Shown here: positions 39,743 to 53,400 of the stretch, in pieces | Position numbering within the stretch: position 1 is the stretch's first letter | Layout of the letters: every line of letters starts with the position of its first letter | Origin: Paralichthys olivaceus | Taxonomy: Eukaryota; Chordata; Actinopteri; Pleuronectiformes; Paralichthyidae | Assembly: GCF_024713975.1 (NCBI RefSeq) | Contig: NC_091099.1 | Location: forward strand, 2,755,001 to 2,819,000 | Direction: 5' to 3' | Length of the DNA: 64,000 bases | Made by a program: the position numbers and the translations under genes | Notes under the pieces: model-generated | Database searches by the model: none | Told to the model about the DNA's origin: nothing | The model's input: only the letters and a program-made list of their open reading frames with translations

Positions 39743-42700
39743 CTCTGCGAGCAAAAGAAAAATTAGTTCTCAAAATCTATTTTTTTTTCTTCATTAGCTT
39801 GTTGAGCAGAAAACATACTTTTAAAGTTTCATCAGAGAAACTTCATTTATTCTTCATTCTGTTGTTTCATCGAGTGAAAACATGTTTTTATTATCACAAA
39901 CAGTTTTACATGGAGGGTTGAGGGAAACATCTGTTTCTGGGTTGTTCAGATTTTTAGGAACCAATAAGAAATTGTTACTGTGGGAAAAGTATATAGTTAT
40001 TAACACCAGTCGTATTTATAAAACATTTACAGTTTGAAAAGCTGAATCAGCTCTGACATTTTCTTCCATGTAACGATGATGGAGCTGCTGTCAGATAACA
40101 GTGATGATGAGATTTTAACAGACTATGGTTTTATTGCCTTATATCAGTGGAACACATAACTTATTTCAAACCATCCGTTTCTGTTTTTTTTTAACCAAAA
40201 ATAAGACTTTTATTATCCTGTATCCGTTTGCTGGGTTTATCCTCAATCTACATTATCAAGATGAACAGAATGTATGTTTTCCACGTCTGTTACAAAGAGA
40301 TTATATTGTCAGTTAATTTACAGCATGTTACCTTCAAGCAGCAAAATAATTGAAGCGGAGGTTAGAATCTCCACTGAGCCGTCGTTCTTCTAATAAGTTA
40401 CTAATATGCACAAACATGCCAAGTTACTGTAGAACATGTCCTTCAAGACTCTTCTGATGGAAATAAGCGGTTCTATTTCTGACGGTAACACTCAGTATCA
40501 TAACCACTGTGCCTTCAACGTTCTCGGTGTGATTCACTGATGTTGGTATTAGAGCGCGAGCCAAGCCACACATGTTCCATTTTAAGCTGTGGTCCAGTGG
40601 CTGTTCCCAGTTAAGTCCAGTTTATCAGCCCTTGGGCACGTCGCCGCTTTGACTCGGCACACGGTGCGTTCACTGCCAACCGGATTGAGCTGCGGAATCT
40701 GAGAATCTCCGTTTCTAGAGATGTTTCCTGGAGGGAGATTGCAGAGAAGAGGAGGCCTTCTTCAGGAAACTATGGAAAACACCTCAGCTGATGGTGTGTT
40801 AAGGTGAAGGAGTGTGCACTAGCCTGAAGCGGTGCTTCTGGAGGAAACACCCCGGTGCACAATCCGCTCTGTTTCCTCTACTTTACCTTTTTCTCAGGCT
40901 GCACCGTATCCCGGCGTCACAGTCAAGACTCAGTTGACTTTGGGGAAGTTGTTTCTCTTCCTTTGAAGTAAAATAATTCCCATAACACACCTCTGCTTCA
41001 GCCTATCAGCTCTGCAACATTAGAAACAGGAAATCAGTAAAGTGACGAAACGTCATCGTGGACTAATCCATTCATGTTGGCTTATTGACAGGAAGCTGCT
41101 GTCTTCATTAGTCCGTCTGTTTTTTTGTTCTTTCCTCACTTGTGTTTTTGTGGCTGACGATTTAGATAAATCAAATTTAACGATGCTACAAATCAGATTT
41201 TACTGTTGTGGGTTGGGTTTAGGGTTTAAAGAATTTATATTGTTATTATTAGACTTTAACTGGTCTAAGTGCTAAACTGCTTTTACTTGTAAAACTTTTA
41301 AATAAGTCAAAACGCACAGAGGATACTTCCCAGAATGATCAAACACTAAATTAATCCTGGGGAGAATTCCTGAAGGATGGAGGAGACACAGCGGGACCAG
41401 CTGTTCCCAGCAGCCTTGTGTATCACCTCACCTGTCGCCAAGATAAAGTTTCTACCTGCTTCCAATATGTGAGATCATCCACCTGTGCGTCTCATTCAGA
41501 ACTGTAGAAGCTGTGAAGACACAGAAAATCAAACCCTCCTCAGTGTGTGTGATTTCAACCGAATCTAGATTTTTTTTGGGTAAAACACTGATGAGGGATT
41601 CCAAGTCTGACAGTTCACCTGCTGTGGCCCTCGTGCAACAGCAGAGCGGCTCTGGGTGGATCTTACTATGCAGCAGGATTGGAAAAGAGAAAGATGAAGG
41701 TGAGAGTTCACAGTTGTCCTCAGTAACAATGCAACTGTCCAAACCGGCCCTCTGCGTCTTTTGAAGCAGCCGTTCCCCCCCACCCCCCCCCCCTTGCACG
41801 GACGCTCACATCGGGCGCTCGCTCCCCAGTAGGTCCTCCGTCGGCCCCCCAGCTGAGGCCCGGCCCGAAGCTGCTCTGAATAGGCGAACTGGATATGTAT
41901 TGAGAGGATTTGATGGTGTGTGATGTGACGGTGATTCATTGTGAAGGCTGCAGACTGCGCACGCTCTGCAGGGGCCGCTGGGGGCAGGTTGTAAAGACGT
42001 GCACAAAAGAGTGTAGTGGATTGTAGTTTGTGTGACACTTTAAGGAATGTTGCGTGGTAGCTTATCTTTTTCTTTTCATATGATGCAATACTGAATCTGT
42101 GTCCAGTGTGCTGTACTAACATGGAGATAAGGGACCCAGTTCTGCATTTAACTTGTGCAGCTGTGTTTTACTGATGTGTTTGAATCATGCACCATGAGCT
42201 GCCGTCATGTTTCATGGCATTTTACTTCTCCTCATAACTTTGAATGCAATCAGTGCCGATGTGTTCTAAGACAGATGTTCAGTCTGTTTGTCTAAATGGC
42301 CTTTTCTCTCAAAATGAATCATTTTTTTCGTTTATTGTGAGTTTGTTCTTGGATCGTAAACTAACTACGAGGAGGAGAAGTTTTCACAGTTACATCTTCA
42401 GGAGATTCAAATCTTTTCTGTTATGCATCTTCTCCAGCCTTATATCACTGTCTGCCTTTCATCACATGTAACGTGTTGCAGAAAGCTGCCGTGTCGTGTT
42501 TTCTTCATGATGTTTTACACTCGAGTCGTCCCTCGCCTCCGATAGCTCAGTGTGATGTTTGAGCAGGTGTGTGGTTTGTAAACTGTTCCGTGTGCAGAAC
42601 ATATTTAAACTGTTTATTTGTTGAGTGGGCAGCAACATTCCTGCCCTGCAGAGCTCTGAAGGCCTCTCTCCACTCCCAACATGCTTTGCTGCACCTGGAT

Positions 42701-42860
42701 GGCTCTTCGTGGACCTTTGTCCAGCTGTGCAACCAGGAAGTGTTTTGCTTTCCCAGAGACCCTTGCTCCTTGAGCTGGGGGCGAGGGAACCGCCCGGTAG
42801 TGTCACATGATGTACATGTATAAAAACTGACATTCGTAGATGTGTAAGAATAAAGTCATG
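39740..42860 (+). other. ca5a: Possible long ca5a 3' UTR
   Basis: No canonical AATAAA is found after the ca5a stop until 42849-42854, which is followed at once by a (GT)n and T-rich stretch (about 42875-42900) that fits a downstream element. If this is the ca5a end, the 3' UTR would be about 3.2 kb. A non-canonical nearer signal, or a separate transcript ending here, is equally possible. No coding gene is supported in the stretch. Confidence 0.35.
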
Positions 42861-44929
42861 TGTGATAAAGGAAACGTGTGTGTGTGTGTGTTTTTATTTG
42901 ATATTGTCGTTTATATTTATATGTGTTTAAGATGCTGAATGAATCATCACAGGTTTGTATCTTCACGAAAACTACATCTGTCAGAGTTGCATGATTTCAT
43001 ATTTGAGATTTCTGACTCTGATTTTTTCTGGTTTTAAGAGTCTGTTATAATTGTTCATTTGTAATTTTTCACATTTAATTGTTTTAAGACAGTGGATTAA
43101 ATGTGGAAGTGAAACTCTCTACAAGCGCATCTCGTTTGATGGCATAAAATACACACGTTATATATTTAATTTAACACATTACACACCAAGCTTTTACCAA
43201 ACTTCAGCCTCATTCTTTATACGAGAATGAATCTTATTCCTCCTCCCTGTCGGACCACCTGACCTAGCTCCTCTCTAAGCCCGAGTCCAGGCAGGAACAC
43301 GGTTCTAAATAACTCCCTCACCCCTCTGATACCTTTGAAGCCCCCTGACACAGAGAGGGGATGTTTGGTGGCCCCCGCCCAGACGCCTGGGGTCCTGGGG
43401 GTGGGTTGTTTAAACTTTTACAGACTGTCAGGATGGCTGGGTGTGATGTGGGTCTCCACCTGACTCAAACCCAAGAGACGAAGACTGAGGCCGAGCTCTC
43501 GCTGTGTTTATTGTGTTTGGCTGCAGGGGAGAGAGGCCTGAATTTACAGGGACACACCGCACCGGCTCTGCTGGGCTTCCCCTGATTGTACGGACGAGGA
43601 CAGACTGACTGGAGACCCCAAAGCTTTGTCCAGTGTTTGTGTGACTCTGAGCACAAACGTTTTTCAATGAACAGGGACTTTACGAGCTCATTCTCTTTTT
43701 TTAATGGGATGAAAATGTGATTCCAACAAATAATTATCTTAAATTTATCTATTATCAAAAACCTAAGGAGCATTTTTTTCTCTATTGTCTGCAGCCCCAA
43801 GAACATTACTGCGTCTGCCCATAAAGGGGAGCGGCCTTCACAGATCTCATGCACATGCTGAGGCCGGAGGATTTCCGTGATTTGCGTCACCAGCTCGTCC
43901 CACCCACTGAGAAAGTTTTAATACCCCTTTATTTTCTAACATGTGGAGGCGACTGTTTGAACCATGATACTTACATTCAAAAGTGGTGGTGACAGTGAAA
44001 AACAGTTTGTCACTCAAGCGCTATGAATCCTGGGATATGTTGGTGTGAGAGGGATCCAGCTGTTGGAGTCTATTGCGGAATCACACATCTGTGGGCTGAA
44101 CTGGGACTCCACTGTTTTCATTTTCACTTATTGATTAATTAGCATCGAACACAAAACACAGCCGATGGGACGAGCTGACGCTTCAATGCATAAATGGTTC
44201 TAAATTTCAAGTGACTTTATGTCGACTGACCCAGATGTGCACCTCTGAAGTTGAGTTGACCTTTACTGTGTCGTCTTCAATGAATCAGAGATGAAAAGAA
44301 TAAGAACGCAGGTTCTAATGAGAGAGCTCGTCTTCCTGCCGTCCTTCTGTTCTCTGTTCGAGGGGAATAGATTTAGATCAACAGTCCACAGACCCCCCCC
44401 AGTTCTCCGATGTAAACAGGAACGTACAATGAGGGGCCCCTCTCCCTCTGAACTCTGGGCCAGCTGCTCTTCCTCATCATCTTCCTCTTTTACTCATCTC
44501 CGTGTCCCCTCAGCTTCTCTCATGTGTTTGTTTGTTGCTTCGAATATTTCAAAGGACTTTTCATCCATGTGATTCCTGTTTTTATTCGAGTGCAGTTTAA
44601 ACTGGTTTGTTGTGTTTCTCATTTGTGGGACACAGACAAACTGAACAGTTGCAACAAACTCAAAGTTGGAAAAGTTTTTTATAATTAAAAAGTATATTAA
44701 AGGACAAAGTGTTCACTTTAATTCATAAGTCTCAAAGAAATGCTAAAAAAAGACGTGTTTCTCTAAACTTTAATAATGGATTTAGGTAGACTTACAGTTT
44801 TATTTTAAGCTTTAACAGAGGTGCAATTTTGTGAGAATTTCTGCTAAATCAAAGCCCAAATTGATTTGATTGTCTCTCATGAAAACAAAGCAGACACTGT
44901 GACAATCACTCAAGTCACACTTCAGCATA

Positions 44930-45215
44930 ACGAGACTGACACTGGGGTCACACCTCCACCAAGGCCCAGCAGTCTCCTCATGAAGCCACATTTAAATTCG
45001 CCAAATCCAGATTATTTTTTTTTTAAATCACAGATATTTGAATGATAAATCTGCGAAAATGTCAAAAACATTACTCTGCCTCGGTCTGTTACACAAAAAA
45101 CGTCTTGATCCTCACAGAAACTTCTTGCATGAACCAAGTTCCACTGAGTTTTGTGTTAATCCGTCTTGTAGTTTTTGTGTGATGCTGCTCACAATCAAAC
45201 AGGAGTGAAAATGGT
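44930..45215 (+). repeat. Interspersed repeat, family A, longest copy
   Basis: Joins both halves of the element: 'ccaccaaggcccagcagtct' and 'agccacatttaaattcgcc' at the left, and 'gaaccaagttccactgagtt' and 'gtagtttttgtgtgatgctg' at the right. It gives the order and approximate full length (about 285 bp). Confidence 0.55.
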
Positions 45216-46149
45216 GGGAAAATATGTGAAATATAACAAACACTGTTTGAAGAGGAACTCGAGTTCTATTTTCTATCTGTCAAACACCTTGAGTCAGTGC
45301 CGGTGGGATTTGCGTTGCTGTTTGAATGTTTGAGGGTTCCACTGTTCCGGCCTCCACACAGAGTTTCCCCTGGGAGAGAAGCTGGAAGCAGAATGACTGT
45401 TTCTCCTGCTGCACGAACACGACCTCTCCCACACCCACTCCTCAGTGTCCCCTTCCCTCTCATCCACAACTCTGCCACCCAGAGTCAGATGATCGGCTGG
45501 AATAATGTCAGGAATGTGTTTTCGCTCACGTTATGTGTGGTCGGTGCTAAATGAAGTCAGGGAGAGGAATTTTCCTGTGAACAAATAACTGTTAAATTCA
45601 TTGTGAGACGTTATTATTCTCGAGAACCAGGCTCCGCTATGCAAATCACAATGTGCCAGTTGGTGGGAAACCTGCTGGATTGTTCATGACAGTCAACAGA
45701 TAGTGGGCGCTGTTCCTCTGGGTGTCGAGAGATTACACTCCGAGGAAAGAGAAGACTTTCCTTCCTGCGTCGTAAACAAACAACATGTGTGAAATTTGGC
45801 TTTAATATTGACTTTTAGAGTCTCAGAGCCAGCGTTGCACAATGTGTTGCAACAATCCTCTCACAAGTGCTTGCACTCGAGTACAAACTTGAACAAACAG
45901 CCTGTTGAAATCATTATGTGTCTGTGTACGAGCAACTCAGTGCTATAATAAGAAGAGGGGAGTTTTCTGATGAACAACATATCAGTTATAGCAATAACCT
46001 GGAATTGCACTGGGTTGCTGAGTTCATTGGGTCCAACAGTCTGAAATGTGACTGATCGTTTTCTTCAAGCTGAGAATGATTATCTGGGAAATTAGTGGGG
46101 AAAAAAAAAAGCTGCCAAACTCACAAAGTTTAGATCCACATGTTAATGT

Positions 46150-46265
46150 GTGGTTCTTCTCTACGAGTCCTTCCACCAGCTTCTCTGGTGATCGGGCAGA
46201 TTTTGTGAAATCCTGCTGAAAAACAAAGAAACAAACAAACTGATGAAGACAGAACTTCCTTATTA
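46150..46265 (+). repeat. Interspersed repeat, family A, right-end copy
   Basis: 'gtccttccaccagcttctct' and 'gtgaaatcctgctgaaaaac' followed by (AAAC)n-like words and 'gatgaagacagaacttcctt'. Confidence 0.5.
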
Positions 46266-48017
46266 AGTAATGAAATTAGATTTTAGAGAGAAGTCTGTTA
46301 GGAAACAAGTAAGGAATTCTTTTTTCTATTTATTTTTGTATTTATTTGCACTGGTCTGTGATTTAACTGTTTATGTGAAAGCTCAATAAAGTTATTGACA
46401 GAAATAAACACATACAGTAAACGTGCGAGCTGCAGACACAAGGGCAAACTTTCATTTTGATTCTACGTTACTTTCATGAAATATAAAAAGGCAAAGTCAG
46501 GCTTTTCGAAGGATTCCCCACTTTATTTTGGCCTCTTCAGTGATGCATGTTAATCTGAACGTGGCCTCTGAACATCAGCCTCCCACCGTGACTGAAGAAA
46601 ATGCTCCTTCATCTGTTCCCAGGTCTCTTTGGGGCTTCGGCGGCTGCTGTGCAGGTTTTCTAAAGACGCAGACAGACGCAGTCAGAGTCGACATGCGTGG
46701 ATTGAGGTGCATTAATTGCCTCTTGATCTGAGGTTTGACCCGAGAGCCAGCTCCTGCATTCCTAAGGCTTTGTGCAGGCGGACAGGAACAATATCAGGAC
46801 GCACATTTAGGCCTCGGGATTTGTCGACCGTGTCCACCTGGTCTGAGCGCCGGAAATTGTCTGTCTGTGGCTGCGTGTGAAGACCACGGCTCAGACGTGT
46901 GCGTTTGTCTCTGACATGAAAAAAATCCAACATGTTCTAAGACAGGCAGGAAACAGCTGCAAGCATGTGTGTGTGTGTTCATACTGACTTCTAGAATGCC
47001 AAGTAACACACACACACTTTCTTCCCCCGAAACAGGATCAGGCAAAATGGTCAAATCCGCTCAAATCCCAATTTTCTATCTGCCGCCTCCCACAAACCAA
47101 TATTAGACTCTTAGACTCAGATACACGCAGGCAGGGGACAACTGAATAAAAGACACGTATCTGTCTTCAAGCTGTTTTCAGACTCAAACCCCAGAAAACG
47201 TCCAGAGATCTGGGGCTGGACATTTTCCAGAGTTCCCTCTCACATATGAAAAACGCAGCAGGAGATCGAATGGGTTCGGACAACGGGTTCACAGCGACGG
47301 GAACATTTCCAGAACCTCCAGGTGAGGGGTGGAGCCTGGACGGAGCACGCAGGAGGCAGAACGAGACGTGTAAATGTAAATTCAGAGAATTTTAGCGCCG
47401 GGCCTCAAAATTAAAAACTCTTGAATGTCTTTGTTGGCGTCTTCGACTTGTTTGGCCTGAGATATTTGTATTCCTCAGGTTTCATGTCTATCGTGTGTGG
47501 GTGTCCTCTTCAACATGTCCACTCACTTGTTGTCGACATTTTTCTGCCATTTTCTCACGAGGGACGATGGACATTTGAGGGACAAACAGTGAAAACGTCT
47601 TTACATCCCTGACCTTTGAGCTCAACACGCACCTGCTCGTACCTGCAGATCCAGAGCTTTGTAACTTCTGTTAGAAAGTAAAGTTGGCACAGTATTTGCA
47701 GTCTGGGCCCCGAGGCTTTAAACGACCTGCCTGAGGAAATCATGTCAGCTGACTCAAGTCATTTCTCTTCTTAAAATAAACTTTTACTGGAGGTTCTCTC
47801 TCGTTCGTTTTCTTCGAGTCGTCTTTTAAATGTGATCGTTTTCGGACTTCTTTGTTTTTATTGCTTCCTTGTGATGCGCTTTGTAATCTGGGTTTCAAAA
47901 AAGTGCTCTGTAAAAGTTTATAATTATGACTATAAATTAAAGTGTGTGTGTGTGTGTGTGTATCGTGTGGATCTGGCACAAAGGTGGAGAGTCAGCTGCA
48001 GAGTCAGATTGCAGCCA

Positions 48018-48018
<1 letters not shown>

Positions 48019-48069
<51 letters not shown>
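48019..48069 (+). repeat. (GT)n microsatellite
   Basis: Uninterrupted GT tract of about 51 bp in the spacer before slc7a5. Confidence 0.97.
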
Positions 48070-48071
<2 letters not shown>

Positions 48072-50200
48072 TGGATCTTCTCCCATCAAACTCTCTTAAA
48101 CTGACTCTGACATTTTAAACTCGAGCCGAGCTCTAAACCACGAATCCGCTCCTTCCCCAAAACCTCCGTCTCCCTTTGTCCACACATCTAGAACATCTGG
48201 TTGAGCGGCATTTACTGTAAAGGTTGTCGGTGTGAATCTTCCTGCCTTAGTTAGACTCTTTACCCTTCCTCGCTTCACTACCTGCTCCAAACATGACATT
48301 CATGAGATTCCAGACAAGCACCAACGTCCCACCAAACCGACAGAAAAGTCTGCTTTGATAAAGACAAGTCCGGTTCTGCATTTAGTCACTTCAGAGTAAA
48401 ATATAAAAGGAAGGTTTGATGCACAGCTGTAATCAAAGAGCAGAATGAAAGCATTAAGTTGAATCCTGCCTCATTTTTCTTTCTTGCTGCACATTTCAAG
48501 TATTTATGTTTTAATATTTGTAGAATTACTGGATTTTACAACATTGGAGCAGAATTAAGTTTTTATATTCGGTAAAACCTCGATACGATCATCTCGCTGG
48601 GGTTTTAATCCGAGGGACGGAGGACAGAAGGGGTTTTCTGTCTGGAGGTTGTTGTCCCCCCTGTGTTTTTGAATGCTGTGCCTCTCTCCTGGTAATGTGC
48701 CCGAGGTGCATCCTTTAAACCCATGAATGCCAAAAATATTCCCCAGTCCTCTGTGACTGAGTGAGATGAACACCACAGATAAATGGATTCTCCTAAGTGG
48801 TTTCAACCTTTAAAGGCATCATGACGAACTGTGGAAACAGCGCGAGACTAATTATAATTTAGAAAGAGTTGAATGTAGAATGAAGTTGGTTTTACACTTG
48901 CAGCCTCTAATTTAAATAATAATATATTTGACTTTTAATATTGAGCTCTTTTACTTTATTTGAATTATGTTCTTCAACACTTTTCATTGGACCGTTGATC
49001 CTGTGTTAACTTACATATGAGAAATTTAAAAAAAAACTCCTCAGAGTTGATTTAAAACAGTTGAAAACGGTTGCAGCAGATCTAAAAATGTAAACTGCAG
49101 CCGGATTGATTGGACAGATATGACACAACACAACCAAAACTCTAATTTTGTTTAAAGGCAGCCACATGCAAACAAATGTCCCAGCAGCCAGACTGAGCTG
49201 TGAAACTAAATAACGTAATGTAATTCAGCGGGTGGACTCCTGTACTGAGTCATGATTCAGATGAGTCAACTGCTGTGTATGAAAATTAGACGAGTTCTGT
49301 AAACGAGCCACATATTGTTTCCTCATTCCTGCGAGCGTCTGATCTCTCTGACTTCACAACATCGAACCCAGTCCGGGGGGAATGAGTGTCGCCAGCAGGA
49401 GCGGGGAGAATGGATTGATTCCATATTGTTAAATGCTTCTTGCAGCTGTACTGTATTTCAGGTATTTCCTTGCATGTGTTGGGTTGTGTCATGTGCAGTT
49501 GTAGGTTTCCTGCCTGAGGCCTCAAATACAAATACAGTAGCATATAGGAAGAGACGAGAGGGTTATGCAGGTCAACGTGTTTGACTGGTTGGGCTTGGAG
49601 ATAAGCTAAAGGAACGTAACAATTATCTACTCAGCACTCTGCCGGTGGAGGATGGGCGACGTGTTTGAGTCCACAAAACACGTCTGGAGTTTCAGGGGTG
49701 AAAATGCAAATACAATCGACGTAACCGATGACCTCCATGCTGCGCCTGCGTCGTCCAAGTGTCCATGAGCCCCGTCATTCAAATTTGACTTGAGTCCAAA
49801 TGTCCTCTAACGGAAGCAGTGAGGCTACCACACATACCCTTAGGCTTCTGTCTGTGTGTGTGTGTGTGTGTGCAAACATGAACAGGACATTTACGGTCAA
49901 ACTGTCAGGGCTTGCCCACACTTGGATGACTCCACAGGAGCGGTATGTTTGTGTTGTCGTTTACTTCAGTTGTCGCTCTGTTTACCTCCCCGGGACTCCA
50001 CCGGTGTCTTGTGGACTCGGAACACTTTCAGCCGCCCTCCGTCAGCCGAGCGGTGAGGAGACAATGAGAGCATTTCTTAATTTTTCTGTGAACTTTCCCC
50101 TCAAGCTCGGGACTTTTAAAGTGTGTGTACGAACGTGCGAGTGTGGTAGTCCCCTCTGTCTACCTGCAGAGGGCGGAAAAGCTCCGGGGTGAAGGGGGTA

Positions 50201-50471
50201 TTAGTGAGGAAGAGTGAAGATCAGGGGCTGGACTTGACTGAGGTAGAAGAGGAGGAGGAAGAGGAGGAGGAGGAGGAAGAGGGTGGTAGTCATGCCTGTC
50301 TCCTCTGATCCTTTGTACACACCAGAGAACACGCTGCTCTCACTCACACCCAGGACTCCTCGTGGCTGAGCCCGGCCGTCATCCCGCGACACACCGGACC
50401 CAACCAGAGGAAGCACCGGCCGGAGGAAGAGCTCCGGGGGAAGAGGGAAGCGCAGCGAGAGGAAAGCAGCG
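50201..50471 (+). promoter_or_regulatory. slc7a5: slc7a5 promoter / 5' UTR with polypurine tract
   Basis: GC-rich leader before the slc7a5 ATG. A GGA/GAA-rich polypurine tract (about 50241-50283) lies about 190 bp upstream of the start codon. No TATA box is evident; the exact start of transcription is not visible. Confidence 0.45.
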
Positions 50472-53400
50472 ATGTCCGGGCTTAAAAAGAGGAACTCCAA
50501 CTCTCTGACGGACCGGGAGGAGGACAAGCACGTCACCCAGAGGATGCTCTCCCCGGGCGAGGAGAAGCGGGACCCCAGCCTCGGTGGAGAACCGGGAGGC
50601 GACGCCACGGCACCGGGGGGCGCTGCCGGTGGAGACGGAGCGGGGGACGGGGTCGCCCTGAAGAGGACCATCACCCTGCTGAACGGCGTGGCCATCATCG
50701 TGGGTACCATCATCGGCTCCGGGATCTTCGTGACGCCCACCGGCGTGGTGCGGGAGGCCGGCTCGGTGGGTCTGTCCCTGGTCGTGTGGTCCGTGTGCGG
50801 GGTGTTCTCCACGGTGGGCGCCCTGTGCTACGCGGAGCTGGGGACCACCATCTCCAAGTCCGGGGGGGACTACGCCTACATCCTGGAGGTGTACGGCTCC
50901 CTGCCCGCCTTCCTCAAGCTGTGGATCGAGCTGCTCATCATCCGCCCGTCCTCCCAGTACATCGTCGCCTACGTGTTCGCCACCTACCTCCTCAAGCCCG
51001 TGTTCCCCGACTGCCCGGTGCCGGAGAACGGGGCCAAGCTGGTGGCCTGCCTCTGCATCCGTGAGTATCCGGTCCGAACCGAACCGAACCGTGATACCCG
51101 GGGTGATGCAACTTCAGATTGTGTCGATACTGTGACACACACACACACACACACACCACTACCTTTCTGTGCCACGTGCTGTGCCAGTCTCGCGCACACG
51201 CGCTGTGAAAACCCGCGCGTTATTACATCAGCAGGATTCTGCAGTGTTTCATCACTTCATTAAAAAAAACCATTTACAAGCATCTCAACGTGTTCACTTT
51301 ACTCATGTGCTCATTATATCCACACATTTTTATTCTCATCTAATATTCAACGAGTTTTTTTTTTTTAGTTTTATGTCTGTAATTTACTTTTCACTCAATA
51401 TTTCGTGAGGATAATTAATTTAATTCTATGATTCCACATCATTTTTTCTTTCATTTTACGATCTCGTAATATTGAATGAATGTCAAATGTATTTATAATA
51501 ATACGACTTTATTTATTTAGCACTTTTCAAAAACAAGTTTACAAAGTGTTTGAAATTCGTTTTTTTTAAATTATGCTTTATTTTATTGTGTCTTCATAAT
51601 TAATTGTCTGTGACTGACAAACATGAGAAAAACATAATTAAGATTCGATGAAGGTAAAGCAGAGAGACCATAGTGTCTTTATACACTTTAGATAATGATG
51701 AAATTCAACAAACTGATCCATCTTCGAATCTTAAATAAGAAAATGAGAAATCTTCATCGCGTATTGTAGTTTACTAAATGATCCGTTATGATTTGTTCCA
51801 AATCCAGTGTAGACGTTTACTTCACTGCTCATCAGGAGCTTTAAGTACTGTTGGGTACCTCAGTGTGTGTCACAGGCTCATTGTGTTGTTGTGTGTGTGG
51901 AGTCTTAACAAAAACTTAAGTCTGGATTATTAGCAGCTTCAGCTTGTTAGCACTCAGTCTTTACAACAAGTGTGCCCCCCCCTCCTCAGTGAGACCACAT
52001 GACTGTGGACCAAGAGGGTCGTGTGTGTGTGTGTGTGTGGGTGTGTGTGTGTGTGTGTGTGAGCCAAATTTGGTCTCGCTCTCTTGCACACACACACACA
52101 CACACACACTCGGTCTATTTCGGTGACGGTCATTGTTCCATTTGACCCATTTCTTCAGGGAACTCGTCAGCGTGTTTATATGTTCACCTACATGCAAATG
52201 TTACCGTCCACAATAGTATTGGCCAGTTATGTCTGTGCATGCTTGCATATGAGTTTAGATGCCATGTCCTTGTGTGTTCAGCCATCTACTGTACTCAGCC
52301 TCTCTCTCTCTCTCTCTCTCCCTCTCCCCCTCTCTCTCCTTGTCTTTGTCCTGCTCTCTCGAACACAGAGCCTCATTGTCCTCCGTCTCCTTCTGTTGTG
52401 GCTTCGACCTGATTTAGGAGCTTTGAAGGGACCTGCTGCTTCAGTTAATCACTTTTAATGGGGTCCAGGTTTAGGGGGCCACCTAAAAAACTCTGTGTGT
52501 GTTGTGTGCACGGTGGAGGGGGCTGTGTACCAGTACTGTACATGTGTGTGAGTTACAGAGAAGTTCAAGTAGAAAAATGGCGTGCAGGAGAACAGTTTAA
52601 AAGCTATTTTAACATGTGTGAAATTACAGTGTGTTCTATATACGGAACGTGAAAATCATTGGCAAGGAGAAGTTAGTTCTGCGTGTGCCTCCTCACATGG
52701 TATCCTGCAGACGGAGAGGAGACGCTGGTGATGGGCTGTAATTCAGAGAGCGTGTGGTTGACAAGTAGAAACCAGAGTTTGGTCAAATCAAGTCTCTTTA
52801 TTAAGCAAATTTAAACCAATCAGAGTTGATAAAAGTGCTTTAGACTGAACGACATGGAGAGAAGTGGAGGAATAAAATGACATCAAACAGATAATGACCT
52901 CAAAAGATAAGCGGTAGAGATAAGGGATGGATGGATATTGAATAATAAATAAAATAACTCTGTTCACATGTTGAAGAAAGAGCTGATCTCACTCTCTGTC
53001 TTTATTCTCCGTCCTCCTCTCTCCTGCAGTCCTGTTGACCTTTGTGAACTGCTACAGCGTGAAGGCTGCCACCAGAGTTCAGGACTTCTTCGCGGCAGCC
53101 AAACTTCTCGCGCTCGGAATGATCATCATCATCGGCTTTGTCAAGATCGGCCAAGGTACTGAACACAAGCAACACACCAACACACACACACACACACATT
53201 CACCAGGTCACCGCTCGGGATGGAGTCTCCACTCCCATCACCGCTAACACAACTTTCAACTGTCAAAAACAGGGAGTGGTTCGTGTGACATGGGGAGTTT
53301 GTTTACTCATCAACCACAGTCACTCTAACATTCTCTCCATGCAATTATATGGATAATTAACCCTGACATTACTAATCTCATGTGCAAAACACCATTTATT

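Larger units (their letters stand above)
42861..50200. other. Gene-free region upstream of slc7a5
   Basis: No coding gene, tRNA or other RNA was recognised. It holds family A repeats (44930-45215, 46150-46265), (GT)n tracts at 47942-47961 and 48019-48069, and single-copy-looking stretches such as 45560-46060, which includes an ATGCAAAT octamer at 45638-45645. It may carry slc7a5 regulatory sequence, but nothing here proves it. Confidence 0.45.

Noticed and set aside
41565-42122. 185-codon minus-strand open frame downstream of ca5a
   Set aside because: Low-complexity and without family resemblance or flanking splice signals; treated as chance.
50201-50812. 203-codon minus-strand open frame over slc7a5 exon 1
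   Set aside because: It is the antisense shadow of GC-rich slc7a5 coding sequence and has no recognisable domain.
52020-52110. GT/AC pair as a dedicated hairpin or small RNA gene
   Set aside because: Such complementary dinucleotide tracts arise by chance in microsatellite-rich DNA and no other RNA feature surrounds them.
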